Shown here in pieces: positions 16,367 through 23,933 of a stretch of 33,645 bases of DNA (positions are counted from its first letter, which is position 1; every line of letters begins with the position of its first letter). Below the pieces are notes generated by a model. That model saw only the letters and a list, made by a program, of their open reading frames with translations. It searched no databases and was not told where the DNA came from. Source of the DNA: Planctomycetaceae bacterium (lineage in GTDB: Bacteria > Planctomycetota > Planctomycetia > Pirellulales > Pirellulaceae); the NCBI GenBank assembly GCA_024232675.1, contig JAAEPL010000516.1:1-33645 (forward strand), read 5' to 3'. A program made the position numbers and the translations under genes.

Positions 16367-16867
16367 ATGCTTCCAGCCACCCGCCCATCCGAAGAAATCA
16401 CCTCATCCATCTTTGGTTTCTATTCCGTCATGGAAATTGAAGCCATTGGTTACTGCGGTGGATACTTAGTTCTTAACGAGATTGGACGCCCTCTGGAGTT
16501 CCATTGCACACTTCCCGTTAAGCCCGGACGTTCCCAAGAGATCCTCTACGGATCCACGTTGAGAAATTTCTTGATCTGCGAGCACATTGGCCCGTCGCTG
16601 ATTAAAAAGGCAAAAAATCGTGCTGGCCTCATTTTGGTCAACCAAGAAGAAGCTTTGGGGTTAGACGCCAAAATCGAACTTGATGTTGCTCTCGTGAAGG
16701 CGACTGAGGCGGACGATGTCCCGCTGATAGAAAGTTCCGATCCGTCGAGGGAAGGTGTCATACGCGCCGCCCTTGAACGTACAACATTCCAGTTAAGGGA
16801 ACCGTTCGAGCGAATCGCGACTGCCATTGATGAAGCTCAAGCGGTGACCCGACAGGATGTTCGATGA
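16367..16867 (+). CDS. Unknown protein coupled to an SNF2 helicase
   Basis: About 166 residues. I chose the ATG at 16367; the ORF track uses a TTG seven codons earlier, and an ATG at 16430 is also possible. I keep the longer form because the segment SSIFGFYSV reads as part of the fold. The core reads GYCGGYLVLNEIGRPLEFHC, then PVKPGRSQEILYG and an alternating helix region, a small alpha/beta domain that I do not recognise. There is no signal or membrane segment. The stop overlaps the helicase start (ATGA), so the two are co-translated and probably act together. Confidence 0.7.
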   Translation: MLPATRPSEEITSSIFGFYSVMEIEAIGYCGGYLVLNEIGRPLEFHCTLPVKPGRSQEILYGSTLRNFLICEHIGPSLIKKAKNRAGLILVNQEEALGLDAKIELDVALVKATEADDVPLIESSDPSREGVIRAALERTTFQLREPFERIATAIDEAQAVTRQDVR

Positions 16868-18573
16868 TTCGAGATAATGCCGCCGGCACAATCTGGCAAG
16901 ATGTTGCGATACCCAGCACTTCATCCCAAACCGGCCAGTCCGGCATCGAAACCCAAAAAGGGGATCTCGTTATCCCTCCGCCTGTTGTGGCATCCATCCG
17001 ATTCCCGTTTCCCAAACTGAAAACCCGCGGCTTCTTATTTTCGGGGGGAACTGAAACCAACCAAGTACCGCCGTTGGAAAAACGCCGTGCCCCAAAACCC
17101 AGCAAGCCCGCCGGCACGGCCACTCGCTGGAAACCACCACGCGACATGGTCAAACTGGAAGACCGTCTCTTTTGTATGCTGCAGCCGCCACTGGAGAGCC
17201 TGCTGCAAAGCTCGACCATTGATTTTCCGTTTCCGCCATTCGCCCATCAATTCAGTGGGGTCGCTTTTCTGTTTCTCCGACATAGCGCTATTTTGGCAGA
17301 CGAAATGGGCTTGGGTAAAACCATGCAAACCATCACCACGATTCGCTTGTTGATGCGTTCCTCTCAACTTCACCGCATCTTATTGGTGTGCCCTAAACCT
17401 TTGGTCACCAACTGGATTCGCGAATTCAATCTGTGGGCCCCTGAAATTCCGACTTGCGTCGTCGAAGGCAATCATGCCAAGCGGCAGTTTCTGTGGAACA
17501 ACCCGGATCTGCCAGTAAAAATCGCAAACTATGAATTAATGAATCGTGACCTGCCTACGATTTTAGATTCCGGCATTCATTACGACCTGGCTGTCTTGGA
17601 TGAAGCCCAGCGGATTAAAAATCGCACAAGCGCCACCAGTAAGGCCGTTTGTCAACTACCGCGTCGTCGCAGCTGGGCCTTGACCGGCACCCCTATTGAA
17701 AACAGCACCGATGATCTGGTGGGAATTTTTGAATTTCTCTCACCCGGATATCTTGCGCCTGGCATGCATGTCAGGCAACTGCGTTCGGCGGTTAGGGACC
17801 ATATCCTGCGGCGCACGAAAACCGAAGTCTTAACCGATTTACCACCTTTGCTAAATCGAGACGAGCTGCTGTCGCTAAACGAGGATCAACAGGCCACCTA
17901 CGAGCAGGCTGAATCTGATGGAGTGATTACCCTTAATGAAATGGGGGAATCCATAACCGTGCAACATGTTTTTGAGCTGGTCTTGAGACTAAAGCAAATC
18001 TGCAACTTCGATCCCGCAACTGGCAATAGTGCCAAACTGCAACAATTGCGTGCGAACCTTGAAGAAGTCATTGCGAGTGGACAGAAAGCGATTGTGTTCA
18101 GCCAATGGGTGAAAACGATCGAGAAAATCACCAGTCAGATTCCCGAAGCAAACCCGCTGGAATACCACGGAAAAGTGCCCTCCAAAAAACGGGACGGTAT
18201 CCTCGAGCAATTCAAAAATGACCCCAAACGACATGTTTTATTAATGAGCTATGGAGCGGGGAGTGTGGGATTGAACCTGCAATTCAGTCGGTATGTATTC
18301 CTGTTCGACCAGTGGTGGAATCCAGCGGTGGAAGATCAAGCGATCAACCGAGCCCACCGCATCGGTTCAACAGGAAGCGTCACCGTCACTCGAATGATCT
18401 CGCAGGGCACCATCGAAGAACGCATTAATGACGTTTTGCAAACCAAGCGAGAATTATTCGAAACGGTGCTGTCCGACACTAGCGAGCCCGCACATTCGGG
18501 TCTCTCACGGGAAGATATTTTTGGATTATTCGACCTCCGTGCGAACGGAAAACGCCTGCGAGACGTAGCTTGA
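16864..18573 (+). CDS. SNF2-family DEAD/DEAH-box helicase
   Basis: 569 residues. ATP-driven translocase on double-stranded DNA by family. Residues 1-110 are proline-rich and unrecognised. The first RecA-like lobe begins with FPPFAHQFSGVAFL, Walker A DEMGLGKT (from about 146), VCPKPLVTNW, DEAQ box (about 246), and LTGTPIENS. The second lobe has KAIVFSQWVKT, LLMSYGAGSVGLNLQ and motif VI DQAINRAHRIGS, where the usual Gln after RIG is Ser. This is short for an SNF2 protein; no extra DNA-binding domain such as SWIM or zinc ribbon is seen. It is overlapped by the unknown partner gene. Repair, transcription recycling (RapA-like) or defence are all possible. Confidence 0.92.
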   Translation: MIRDNAAGTIWQDVAIPSTSSQTGQSGIETQKGDLVIPPPVVASIRFPFPKLKTRGFLFSGGTETNQVPPLEKRRAPKPSKPAGTATRWKPPRDMVKLEDRLFCMLQPPLESLLQSSTIDFPFPPFAHQFSGVAFLFLRHSAILADEMGLGKTMQTITTIRLLMRSSQLHRILLVCPKPLVTNWIREFNLWAPEIPTCVVEGNHAKRQFLWNNPDLPVKIANYELMNRDLPTILDSGIHYDLAVLDEAQRIKNRTSATSKAVCQLPRRRSWALTGTPIENSTDDLVGIFEFLSPGYLAPGMHVRQLRSAVRDHILRRTKTEVLTDLPPLLNRDELLSLNEDQQATYEQAESDGVITLNEMGESITVQHVFELVLRLKQICNFDPATGNSAKLQQLRANLEEVIASGQKAIVFSQWVKTIEKITSQIPEANPLEYHGKVPSKKRDGILEQFKNDPKRHVLLMSYGAGSVGLNLQFSRYVFLFDQWWNPAVEDQAINRAHRIGSTGSVTVTRMISQGTIEERINDVLQTKRELFETVLSDTSEPAHSGLSREDIFGLFDLRANGKRLRDVA

Positions 18574-18667
18574 ATACGACTCGCCGTCATTAGCCAAGGG
18601 ATTTGGCGATAAATAGCCGGTTGATCGCTTGTGCAATCGACCTCGGACAAGGAAAATAGGGAGATCT

Positions 18668-19885
18668 ATGATGTCAGGGCAAGAACGCAAGAACGTACTC
18701 AAAATGAAACGGCGTAGCAAGCAACAAACTTTCTGCGAAGAACGTGTCAATTCGTACCCGTTCTATTCACCGCGTTTTTGGGCCGGCATGCGTTTCACCG
18801 ATTACATGGGGTTGCTCTCCCGAAATCACTTCCGCGTCCACCCCACGCGCATCCCCATGATGTTCATGGTCGGTGGTTGCTCAGTGCTCTCAAGTGGCTT
18901 AGCGCTGACTCAACAGCTGCTCATGAAACGCCAGATCGAGGCGACCGAATTGAGCGAGCCTCCGATTTTCATCATCGGTCACTGGCGAAGCGGCACCACG
19001 TTGCTGCACGAAATGCTCTGCCTGGATCAACAGTTCTCTTGGCCCTCGACCTTTGAGTGCTTTGTTCCGACTTATCACAATCTGACCAAACCATTCCTGC
19101 AACCGTTACTCCGTTTGTTAATGCCTAGCAAACGACCTATGGATTCCATGCCTGCGGGACCAAACTTACCACAGGAAGATGAATTCGCATTGGTGGGTAT
19201 GGGCGCCCCGACCCCTTATTACCACATCGCTTTTTCTAATGAGCGCCCCGAATTCCAGCAGATGCTAAACCTGAATGATGCCAATGCGGGAGAAATCGAA
19301 GAGTTGCGTAACTCCCTTACATGGTTTTACAAATCGATCAGCTATAAAAACCCCAAGCGTTTGGTGTTAAAATCGCCGACCCACACCGGTCGCATCGCCC
19401 ATTTAGCCAAGTGGTTTCCAGGAGCTAGGTTCGTTCACATTACGCGGCATCCCCACAAGATCTTCCCCTCCAGCATCCACTTATGGAAATCACTTGCGGC
19501 AGTACAAGGGTATCAATGCTCCAAAAACGATGAGCAACGCCTGATCGATCAGGTCAATCAATGGTACCGCGAAATGTATGACGGCTACTTCGAGCAAGTC
19601 GAGCAGATTCCCAAAGAGAATTTGGTACAGTTGAAATTTGAAGATCTTGTGAAAGATCCTGTCAATCAAATTGAGTCCATCTATTCGGCCTTCGATCTGA
19701 AAGGCTTCGCTCAAGCGCGCGTGACCTTAGAGAATTACTGGTCGCAGCGAAAATCTCATCGCGCTAATAAAACGCAGTTGAATGAGGCTACCAAAGAACT
19801 CATCGATGATGTCTGGTCAGATTACATCACGAATTTTGGCTACGCCTCCACAGAAAAAGATGCGAGCTTCGTTCGAGCTGGGTAG
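18668..19885 (+). CDS. Sulfotransferase
   Basis: 405 residues from the ATG at 18668, which has AGGGAG seven bases upstream; the track start (TTG at 18629) has none. The PAPS-binding 5' loop is IGHWRSGTTLLHEM (from about residue 103), and the 3'-phosphate site is ITRHPHKIFPSSIHLW (from about 258). Spacing between them is normal. It belongs to the Sulfotransfer_3-like bacterial branch, which is common in planctomycetes. The acceptor, possibly a surface polysaccharide or lipid, cannot be deduced. A hydrophobic stretch around 55-75 could be a membrane-associated helix. It converges on the export cluster with 41 bases between stops. Confidence 0.9.
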   Translation: MMSGQERKNVLKMKRRSKQQTFCEERVNSYPFYSPRFWAGMRFTDYMGLLSRNHFRVHPTRIPMMFMVGGCSVLSSGLALTQQLLMKRQIEATELSEPPIFIIGHWRSGTTLLHEMLCLDQQFSWPSTFECFVPTYHNLTKPFLQPLLRLLMPSKRPMDSMPAGPNLPQEDEFALVGMGAPTPYYHIAFSNERPEFQQMLNLNDANAGEIEELRNSLTWFYKSISYKNPKRLVLKSPTHTGRIAHLAKWFPGARFVHITRHPHKIFPSSIHLWKSLAAVQGYQCSKNDEQRLIDQVNQWYREMYDGYFEQVEQIPKENLVQLKFEDLVKDPVNQIESIYSAFDLKGFAQARVTLENYWSQRKSHRANKTQLNEATKELIDDVWSDYITNFGYASTEKDASFVRAG

Positions 19886-19926
19886 GCAATCCCAAATTCA
19901 CTGACTGGCCTGGCAAGCAGCCTTCA

Positions 19927-20673
19927 TCACCCCAATTGCCGCGCCCGACGCCTAGCATGGATTTCCGGAGATGGCTCGCTGGCCTGCTGCTCATCCCTAG
20001 CTTCCTGCTCAGTCATCTGCAGAGACCGGCGATGCAACCACCAGCGGACTCCATAATCGGCGGCTCCAACCGCCAATGCAGCGACACACAGTCGCAGTGC
20101 CGTGCCCACCAGCCAATCCATCAGGAGAGGGCTTTTTTCCTGCAAACGCCCCTTCCCCAGCATCATCAGCGCATCGAGGTCACCCAAGACCACCCAGGCG
20201 GCGACGATGGACAAGACAGCCAATTTGCTGATCGCTAAAAGAACCGACACCACTTGCTCGGCGGAAAAGATCTGCCTTAAGTTACGGACCGGATTCAAAC
20301 GATCGATATCAGGAGCCAACAAACCAGGATAGGCGCGAAATCCACTTTGGGCAGTCCAAGTCAAAATAGTAATCCCAGCAATGCCCGCGAGGATCGGAAA
20401 TAAGCTGCTCCAAAATACACCTGCCACCCCCACCCAATTGCTATTCAGCATTTGTTCGGCCGACATGGAGATATCAAATTCGCCCCAGCGGCTTTGACTG
20501 AACCGATCCATTGCACGCCATAGCCAATGTCCAAATGTGGCGACCAGTGCGATGCCTCCTAACCAGACCACAGCGACCGCTAGATCTCGGCTTCGCGCCA
20601 TCTGCCCCGATTGCTGCGCACGCTGCAATCGATTTACCGAAGGGTCTAGATTTGCTTCATCTCGGTCAGACAT
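19927..20673 (-). CDS. flhB: FlhB-like export protein lacking the autocleavage domain
   Basis: FlhB is the export-gate component that switches substrate class after cleaving itself at NPTH. The 248-residue product has the normal N-terminus (RLQRAQQSGQMARSRDLA) and four helices, and the cytoplasmic linker QMTEQEARDEQQASEPSPEIHARRRARQLG, then stops. The usual C-terminal domain of 100 or so residues with NPTH is absent, and only 41 bases separate the stop from the next gene, so there is no frameshifted remnant. The start is the ATG at 20673; a TTG directly before it is also possible. The cluster order fliR-flhB supports the identity. The missing domain may be encoded elsewhere or not needed. Confidence 0.85.
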   Translation of the reverse strand: MSDRDEANLDPSVNRLQRAQQSGQMARSRDLAVAVVWLGGIALVATFGHWLWRAMDRFSQSRWGEFDISMSAEQMLNSNWVGVAGVFWSSLFPILAGIAGITILTWTAQSGFRAYPGLLAPDIDRLNPVRNLRQIFSAEQVVSVLLAISKLAVLSIVAAWVVLGDLDALMMLGKGRLQEKSPLLMDWLVGTALRLCVAALAVGAADYGVRWWLHRRSLQMTEQEARDEQQASEPSPEIHARRRARQLG

Positions 20674-20676
20674 CAA

Positions 20677-21462
20677 TTAACCCGTTTCCCGGAACTCCAA
20701 CCAGTTTTTCAACTCGCCCAGCGTTAACTCAAACCCACCATTAATGATCCACGGAGTCGACAACAGCACCAGCGACGTAACCGCCATACCGAAGACGGCT
20801 TTAATTCCCAGGCCAACCTGCATGCCACCCAGTTGGGGGAAATTTCGTTGGACCATTCCCAAAACGAGGGAGGCTGCCAATAGCGCGGCGATCGCGGGTA
20901 GCGCTGCCGAAACGCCAAATTCAAAAGCGTAGCCAATGGATGTCACCAAAAAATCCACGAATGACTGATCAAATACCGAAGTCCCCGTGGGTAACGCAGT
21001 AAAAGAAAACAACAAACCGTCAATCAACTGCCCAACGCCTCCTGCGGCGACAAAAACAGCCACGGTGGTCCACCAGAACAACTTACCCAAGGGTCCACCA
21101 CCTGTTTCCGAATCCGCAGGGGCCCCAAAAGATGCGAGGGAAAATCCACAAAGCCCTTCAATCACACTACCGGTGATCTGGATACCAGAAAGCATGATGG
21201 AACAGGACAAACCCATCAACGCGCCCACTAACACTTCGTTAACCAAGGTAAGCAATAACGCCGTCCATTCCAGGCTAGGCGTTTCTGCCGTCGCTACCGC
21301 GCCGGGGACGACTGCCAACGACAAGGCCAAAATGAATGCCACTTTGACTCGCATGGGCACCACACGCGTGGCGACCAAAGGCATTGTCATCACCATCGCT
21401 GTAATTCGCACCACAGCCGGGATGGCGGTCAGCAAGATGGCAGTAAGAACAGCATCGCTCAT
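20677..21462 (-). CDS. fliR: Flagellar/type III export protein FliR
   Basis: 261 residues, about six or seven helices. Part of the FliP-FliQ-FliR export channel in the basal body membrane ring. The N-terminus (AIPAVVRITAMVMTMPLVA), the internal LVNEVLVGALMGL, the GSVIEGLCGFSLASF segment with a central Gly-rich break, and the late GMVQRNFPQLGGMQVGLGIK fit the family. The last matches the conserved N-P-Q-hydrophobic-N stretch, with Leu-Gly-Gly in place of the usual residues. The stop is three bases from the flhB ATG. Confidence 0.92.
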   Translation of the reverse strand: MSDAVLTAILLTAIPAVVRITAMVMTMPLVATRVVPMRVKVAFILALSLAVVPGAVATAETPSLEWTALLLTLVNEVLVGALMGLSCSIMLSGIQITGSVIEGLCGFSLASFGAPADSETGGGPLGKLFWWTTVAVFVAAGGVGQLIDGLLFSFTALPTGTSVFDQSFVDFLVTSIGYAFEFGVSAALPAIAALLAASLVLGMVQRNFPQLGGMQVGLGIKAVFGMAVTSLVLLSTPWIINGGFELTLGELKNWLEFRETG

Positions 21463-21506
21463 TCTATCACTCGCATATTCTCAGTGTCGTCTTCCCGTAC
21501 GATCAG

Positions 21507-21791
21507 TCAATGATTCGCTTTATCAAACACGGTGCTGGGGATTTGTTGGATCAGATCACGACTGAACCCTGAGTAATGCTCAACAAACCAAGGAGCGCAA
21601 ATACTTATAATCACCACTGCCGCGACGAGTTTGGTTACAAACATCACGGTTTGGTCTTGAATTTGTGTAACGGCCTGCAAAACCCCCACGACGATGCCCA
21701 CGATTACGCCAACGACCAACACAGGAGCCGCCAACAGCAGCACCAGGAAGACCGATTGGCGGGCGATTTCAATTGCAATCTGGGGATCCAT
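21507..21791 (-). CDS. fliQ: Flagellar/type III export protein FliQ
   Basis: 94 residues, two helices, the usual size. Its hallmark pattern GVIVGIVVGVLQAVTQIQDQT, with the Gly-rich first helix and the TQIQDQT turn, is intact, followed by APWFVEHY at the end of helix two. It forms the small ring subunit of the export channel. It lies 18 bases after fliP and 44 bases before fliR. Confidence 0.95.
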   Translation of the reverse strand: MDPQIAIEIARQSVFLVLLLAAPVLVVGVIVGIVVGVLQAVTQIQDQTVMFVTKLVAAVVIISICAPWFVEHYSGFSRDLIQQIPSTVFDKANH

Positions 21792-21809
21792 TTATGGAGA
21801 TGGCTCTCA

Positions 21810-22691
21810 TCACAAGTAAGGGCTAAAGCTCTGCATCAACATGCCAACAACCAGGTTCCATCCATCTACCAATACAAACATGATGAGCTTCAAAGGCAAA
21901 CTGACCATGGTCGGCGGTAACATAATCATGCCCAGCGAAGTCGTCACACTAGTTACCACCAAATCGATCACGAGAAAGGGCATGATGACCTGAAACCCGA
22001 TCAGAAAAGCGATTTTCAATTCGCTAATCATGAATGCCGGTAATAACACATGCAGCGGAATATCTTCAAATGTCTCGGGGCGTTGTTCGCGTTCAGCAGC
22101 AGGTAGATGTTTGTAAAACAACCAAATATCATCGACGTTTCCGGCCGCGTCGATTTGCCGGCTCATAAAACGCTTAACAGGCTTGGTGCCTTTTTCCCAC
22201 GCTTCTTCCAGCGATAACTCGCTCTCTTCCGACGTGTAGGGATCCACGGCTTCCTTTTTTATTTCCTGCCAAACCGGAGCCATGATCAGAAAGCTCATGA
22301 ACAACGCCAAAGCCGTCATGATTTGCGTTGAGGGGATTTGCTGCGCCCCCAACGCCTGACGTAGTATTCCCAACACCACGACAATGCGCACGAACGATGT
22401 GGTCATCATGGCGATGGCAGGAACCAAACTGATGACCGCCAGCAATAATACGGTTTTCACCGTACCGGATAACTTGCCTGGTGTAACAAACTCTTCCAGA
22501 TCCAGCGATTCCGAGATGGACGAATCCTGAATCGTCGTTTCCACCGTCTCATGGTCCGAACTCTGCGCGGAAGCGGGGATCGCTGTTAGACAAATGCCAA
22601 GTCCACACAAACCGGCCAAAGCCCATACCGTAACCGGGTGGATACGGCGTACTTTTTTTGATTTCGATGATAAGGAGTGCGAGAGTTTCAA
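21810..22691 (-). CDS. fliP: Flagellar/type III export protein FliP
   Basis: I use the TTG at 22691, which follows GGAAG by eight bases and avoids overlapping fliO; the ORF track ATG (22778) and an ATG at 22748 would read through the fliO 3' end. The product then opens with a cleavable signal peptide (SKKVRRIHPVTVWALAG...ASAQ), usual for FliP. Core motifs: FVRIVVVLGILRQALGAQQ, MTALALFMSFLIM, ISELKIAFLIGFQVIMPF and SLPLKLIMFVLVDGWNL. A charged periplasmic loop with YTSEESELSLEEAWEK is a little longer than usual. Role: core of the export channel. Confidence 0.93.
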   Translation of the reverse strand: MKLSHSLSSKSKKVRRIHPVTVWALAGLCGLGICLTAIPASAQSSDHETVETTIQDSSISESLDLEEFVTPGKLSGTVKTVLLLAVISLVPAIAMMTTSFVRIVVVLGILRQALGAQQIPSTQIMTALALFMSFLIMAPVWQEIKKEAVDPYTSEESELSLEEAWEKGTKPVKRFMSRQIDAAGNVDDIWLFYKHLPAAEREQRPETFEDIPLHVLLPAFMISELKIAFLIGFQVIMPFLVIDLVVTSVTTSLGMIMLPPTMVSLPLKLIMFVLVDGWNLVVGMLMQSFSPYL

Positions 22692-22695
22692 AGTA

Positions 22696-23352
22696 TTAAG
22701 CTTCCAATAGGGTTCGGCCGCTGCGTTGGTGGCTACCCAGTGAGACATTGGAAGCTGGGTTCGTTCCCTGAAGTGCACGTTGCTGCATAGAAGCGGTCAA
22801 CAAATCCATGCGACCTTGCTGAATAGCTGACTCCAATTGCAACACTTCCTGGGGGTCAGATATTTCACTCAGTGTTTGAGACCCTGATGGAGAGGCCGCG
22901 ACTAATAATAGTCTCGTGCCCAACCGTACTATTTGCAGTTGCTGCCCGTGCACGAAGGGAATTTGGCCCAGTACCGTAAGCACTTGGTTGTCTTGTTTTC
23001 GACCTACAGGCTTCCGGGAGGATGGTCGCAAACGCCACAGAAAGACGCCCAGCAAAAAAAGGCTTAAGACTAGCGTTAACGTAGCTCCCGTTTTTATCGC
23101 GGATTGTCGCGTATTGGGGTCTCGAAAAAGTTGTAAACCGCTCGTCGAAGTGGATTCAACCGAGGGAGGACTAATTTGCTTTTGCAACCAGTCAACGCTG
23201 CGTTCGGCCGCGCTCCGCAAACCCTCCGTCTCTTGAGGTGCTGCGGAGATGAGTGTTTCACCTTCGGTGTTCTGTGCACACACGTTCTCGGCACACCCCA
23301 ACGCAATCAGAGTGCCCAGCATCAAGAAGCAAAATTTCATCATCATTTTCAT
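22696..23352 (-). CDS. fliO: FliO-like export accessory protein
   Basis: 218 residues from the ATG at 23352; the track start (23418) overlaps the previous gene and places 22 spurious residues before the signal peptide. Features are a signal peptide (about 1-26), a low-complexity periplasmic part, a transmembrane helix (about 85-108, TLTLVLSLFLLGVFLWRL), then the small cytoplasmic FliO domain LTVLGQIPFVHGQQLQIVRLG and LLLVAASPSGSQTLSEI. FliO assists FliP assembly and is generally flagellar rather than injectisome-specific, which argues for flagellar ancestry of this cluster. Confidence 0.8.
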   Translation of the reverse strand: MKMMMKFCFLMLGTLIALGCAENVCAQNTEGETLISAAPQETEGLRSAAERSVDWLQKQISPPSVESTSTSGLQLFRDPNTRQSAIKTGATLTLVLSLFLLGVFLWRLRPSSRKPVGRKQDNQVLTVLGQIPFVHGQQLQIVRLGTRLLLVAASPSGSQTLSEISDPQEVLQLESAIQQGRMDLLTASMQQRALQGTNPASNVSLGSHQRSGRTLLEA

Positions 23353-23369
23353 AAATGGTTTCTGTCGGT

Positions 23370-23933
23370 TTAGCTGGGAATCAGCCCTTGCTCCATCAAA
23401 TTTTTTGCCAAGTCGCAATACATTCGATGGATCTTTTGCATTTCTGAAAAATCCACGCTCTGGGTTTCACTAATTTGCTGACGCACCCGCTCCGCATCCT
23501 CGCTCGATAATCGATTAAGGACTCGTTCAATGAACGATTGAGGACTGCAGGTCAAGACTTGAATCGTCAGATCGGGTGCAGCCGCTTGTAAAAGCTGATC
23601 CAGTGACTCGTTATCCCACTGCACAACTTGCTCAAAACTTGGTGTAACACCCACGTGAATATGCGATCGCAATTCGGGACGTAAAATATTTGGTGTGGCC
23701 GCTGTCATCGTTTGCGGATCAAAGTAAAGGAAATCAGCAAAGTCATTTAATGAACCCTCATCGGAATGACATCCCATGGCTTTCAATTCATTAATTTGCG
23801 TTTCCGCATTAAGCCGTGTCTCTTGATCAAACCCCTGAAGTAACAGCATCACCGTTTCACGTCGGAAATTTACGAGTAAACGCGCCAACTGATTGGTTTG
23901 CCGAGTTGCTAGTTTTACTTTGGCTTCTGACAT
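23370..23933 (-). CDS. fliG: Short FliG-like protein
   Basis: 187 residues against roughly 330 for a typical FliG. The C-terminal half aligns by eye with the FliG C-terminal torque domain: WDNESLDQLLQAAAP, VLTCSPQSFIERVLNRLS, then VDFSEMQKIHRMYCDLAKNL and MEQGLI at the end. The N-terminal part (RRETVMLLLQGFDQET) resembles a FliG repeat. The middle domain with the EHPQ FliM-binding motif is not seen. The start overlaps the fliF stop (TAATG), as expected for the FliF-FliG pair that binds directly. I infer a reduced rotor protein or an adaptor. The family call is from position and pattern, not a profile match. Confidence 0.65.
   Translation of the reverse strand: MSEAKVKLATRQTNQLARLLVNFRRETVMLLLQGFDQETRLNAETQINELKAMGCHSDEGSLNDFADFLYFDPQTMTAATPNILRPELRSHIHVGVTPSFEQVVQWDNESLDQLLQAAAPDLTIQVLTCSPQSFIERVLNRLSSEDAERVRQQISETQSVDFSEMQKIHRMYCDLAKNLMEQGLIPS

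Noticed and set aside
16254-16469. 71-codon + ORF ahead of the SNF2 pair
   Set aside because: Overlaps the start of the better-supported gene in another frame; Pro/Ser/Thr-rich with no recognisable features.
19886-19926. Frameshifted remainder of the FlhB C-terminal domain
   Set aside because: Only 41 bases lie between the flhB and sulfotransferase stops, far too few for the missing domain; no NPTH in any frame there.
22691-22778. Longer FliP start (ATG at 22778 or 22748)
   Set aside because: Would overlap fliO by 53-83 bases and put about 20-29 unrelated residues before the signal peptide; the TTG at 22691 has a GGAAG site at proper distance.
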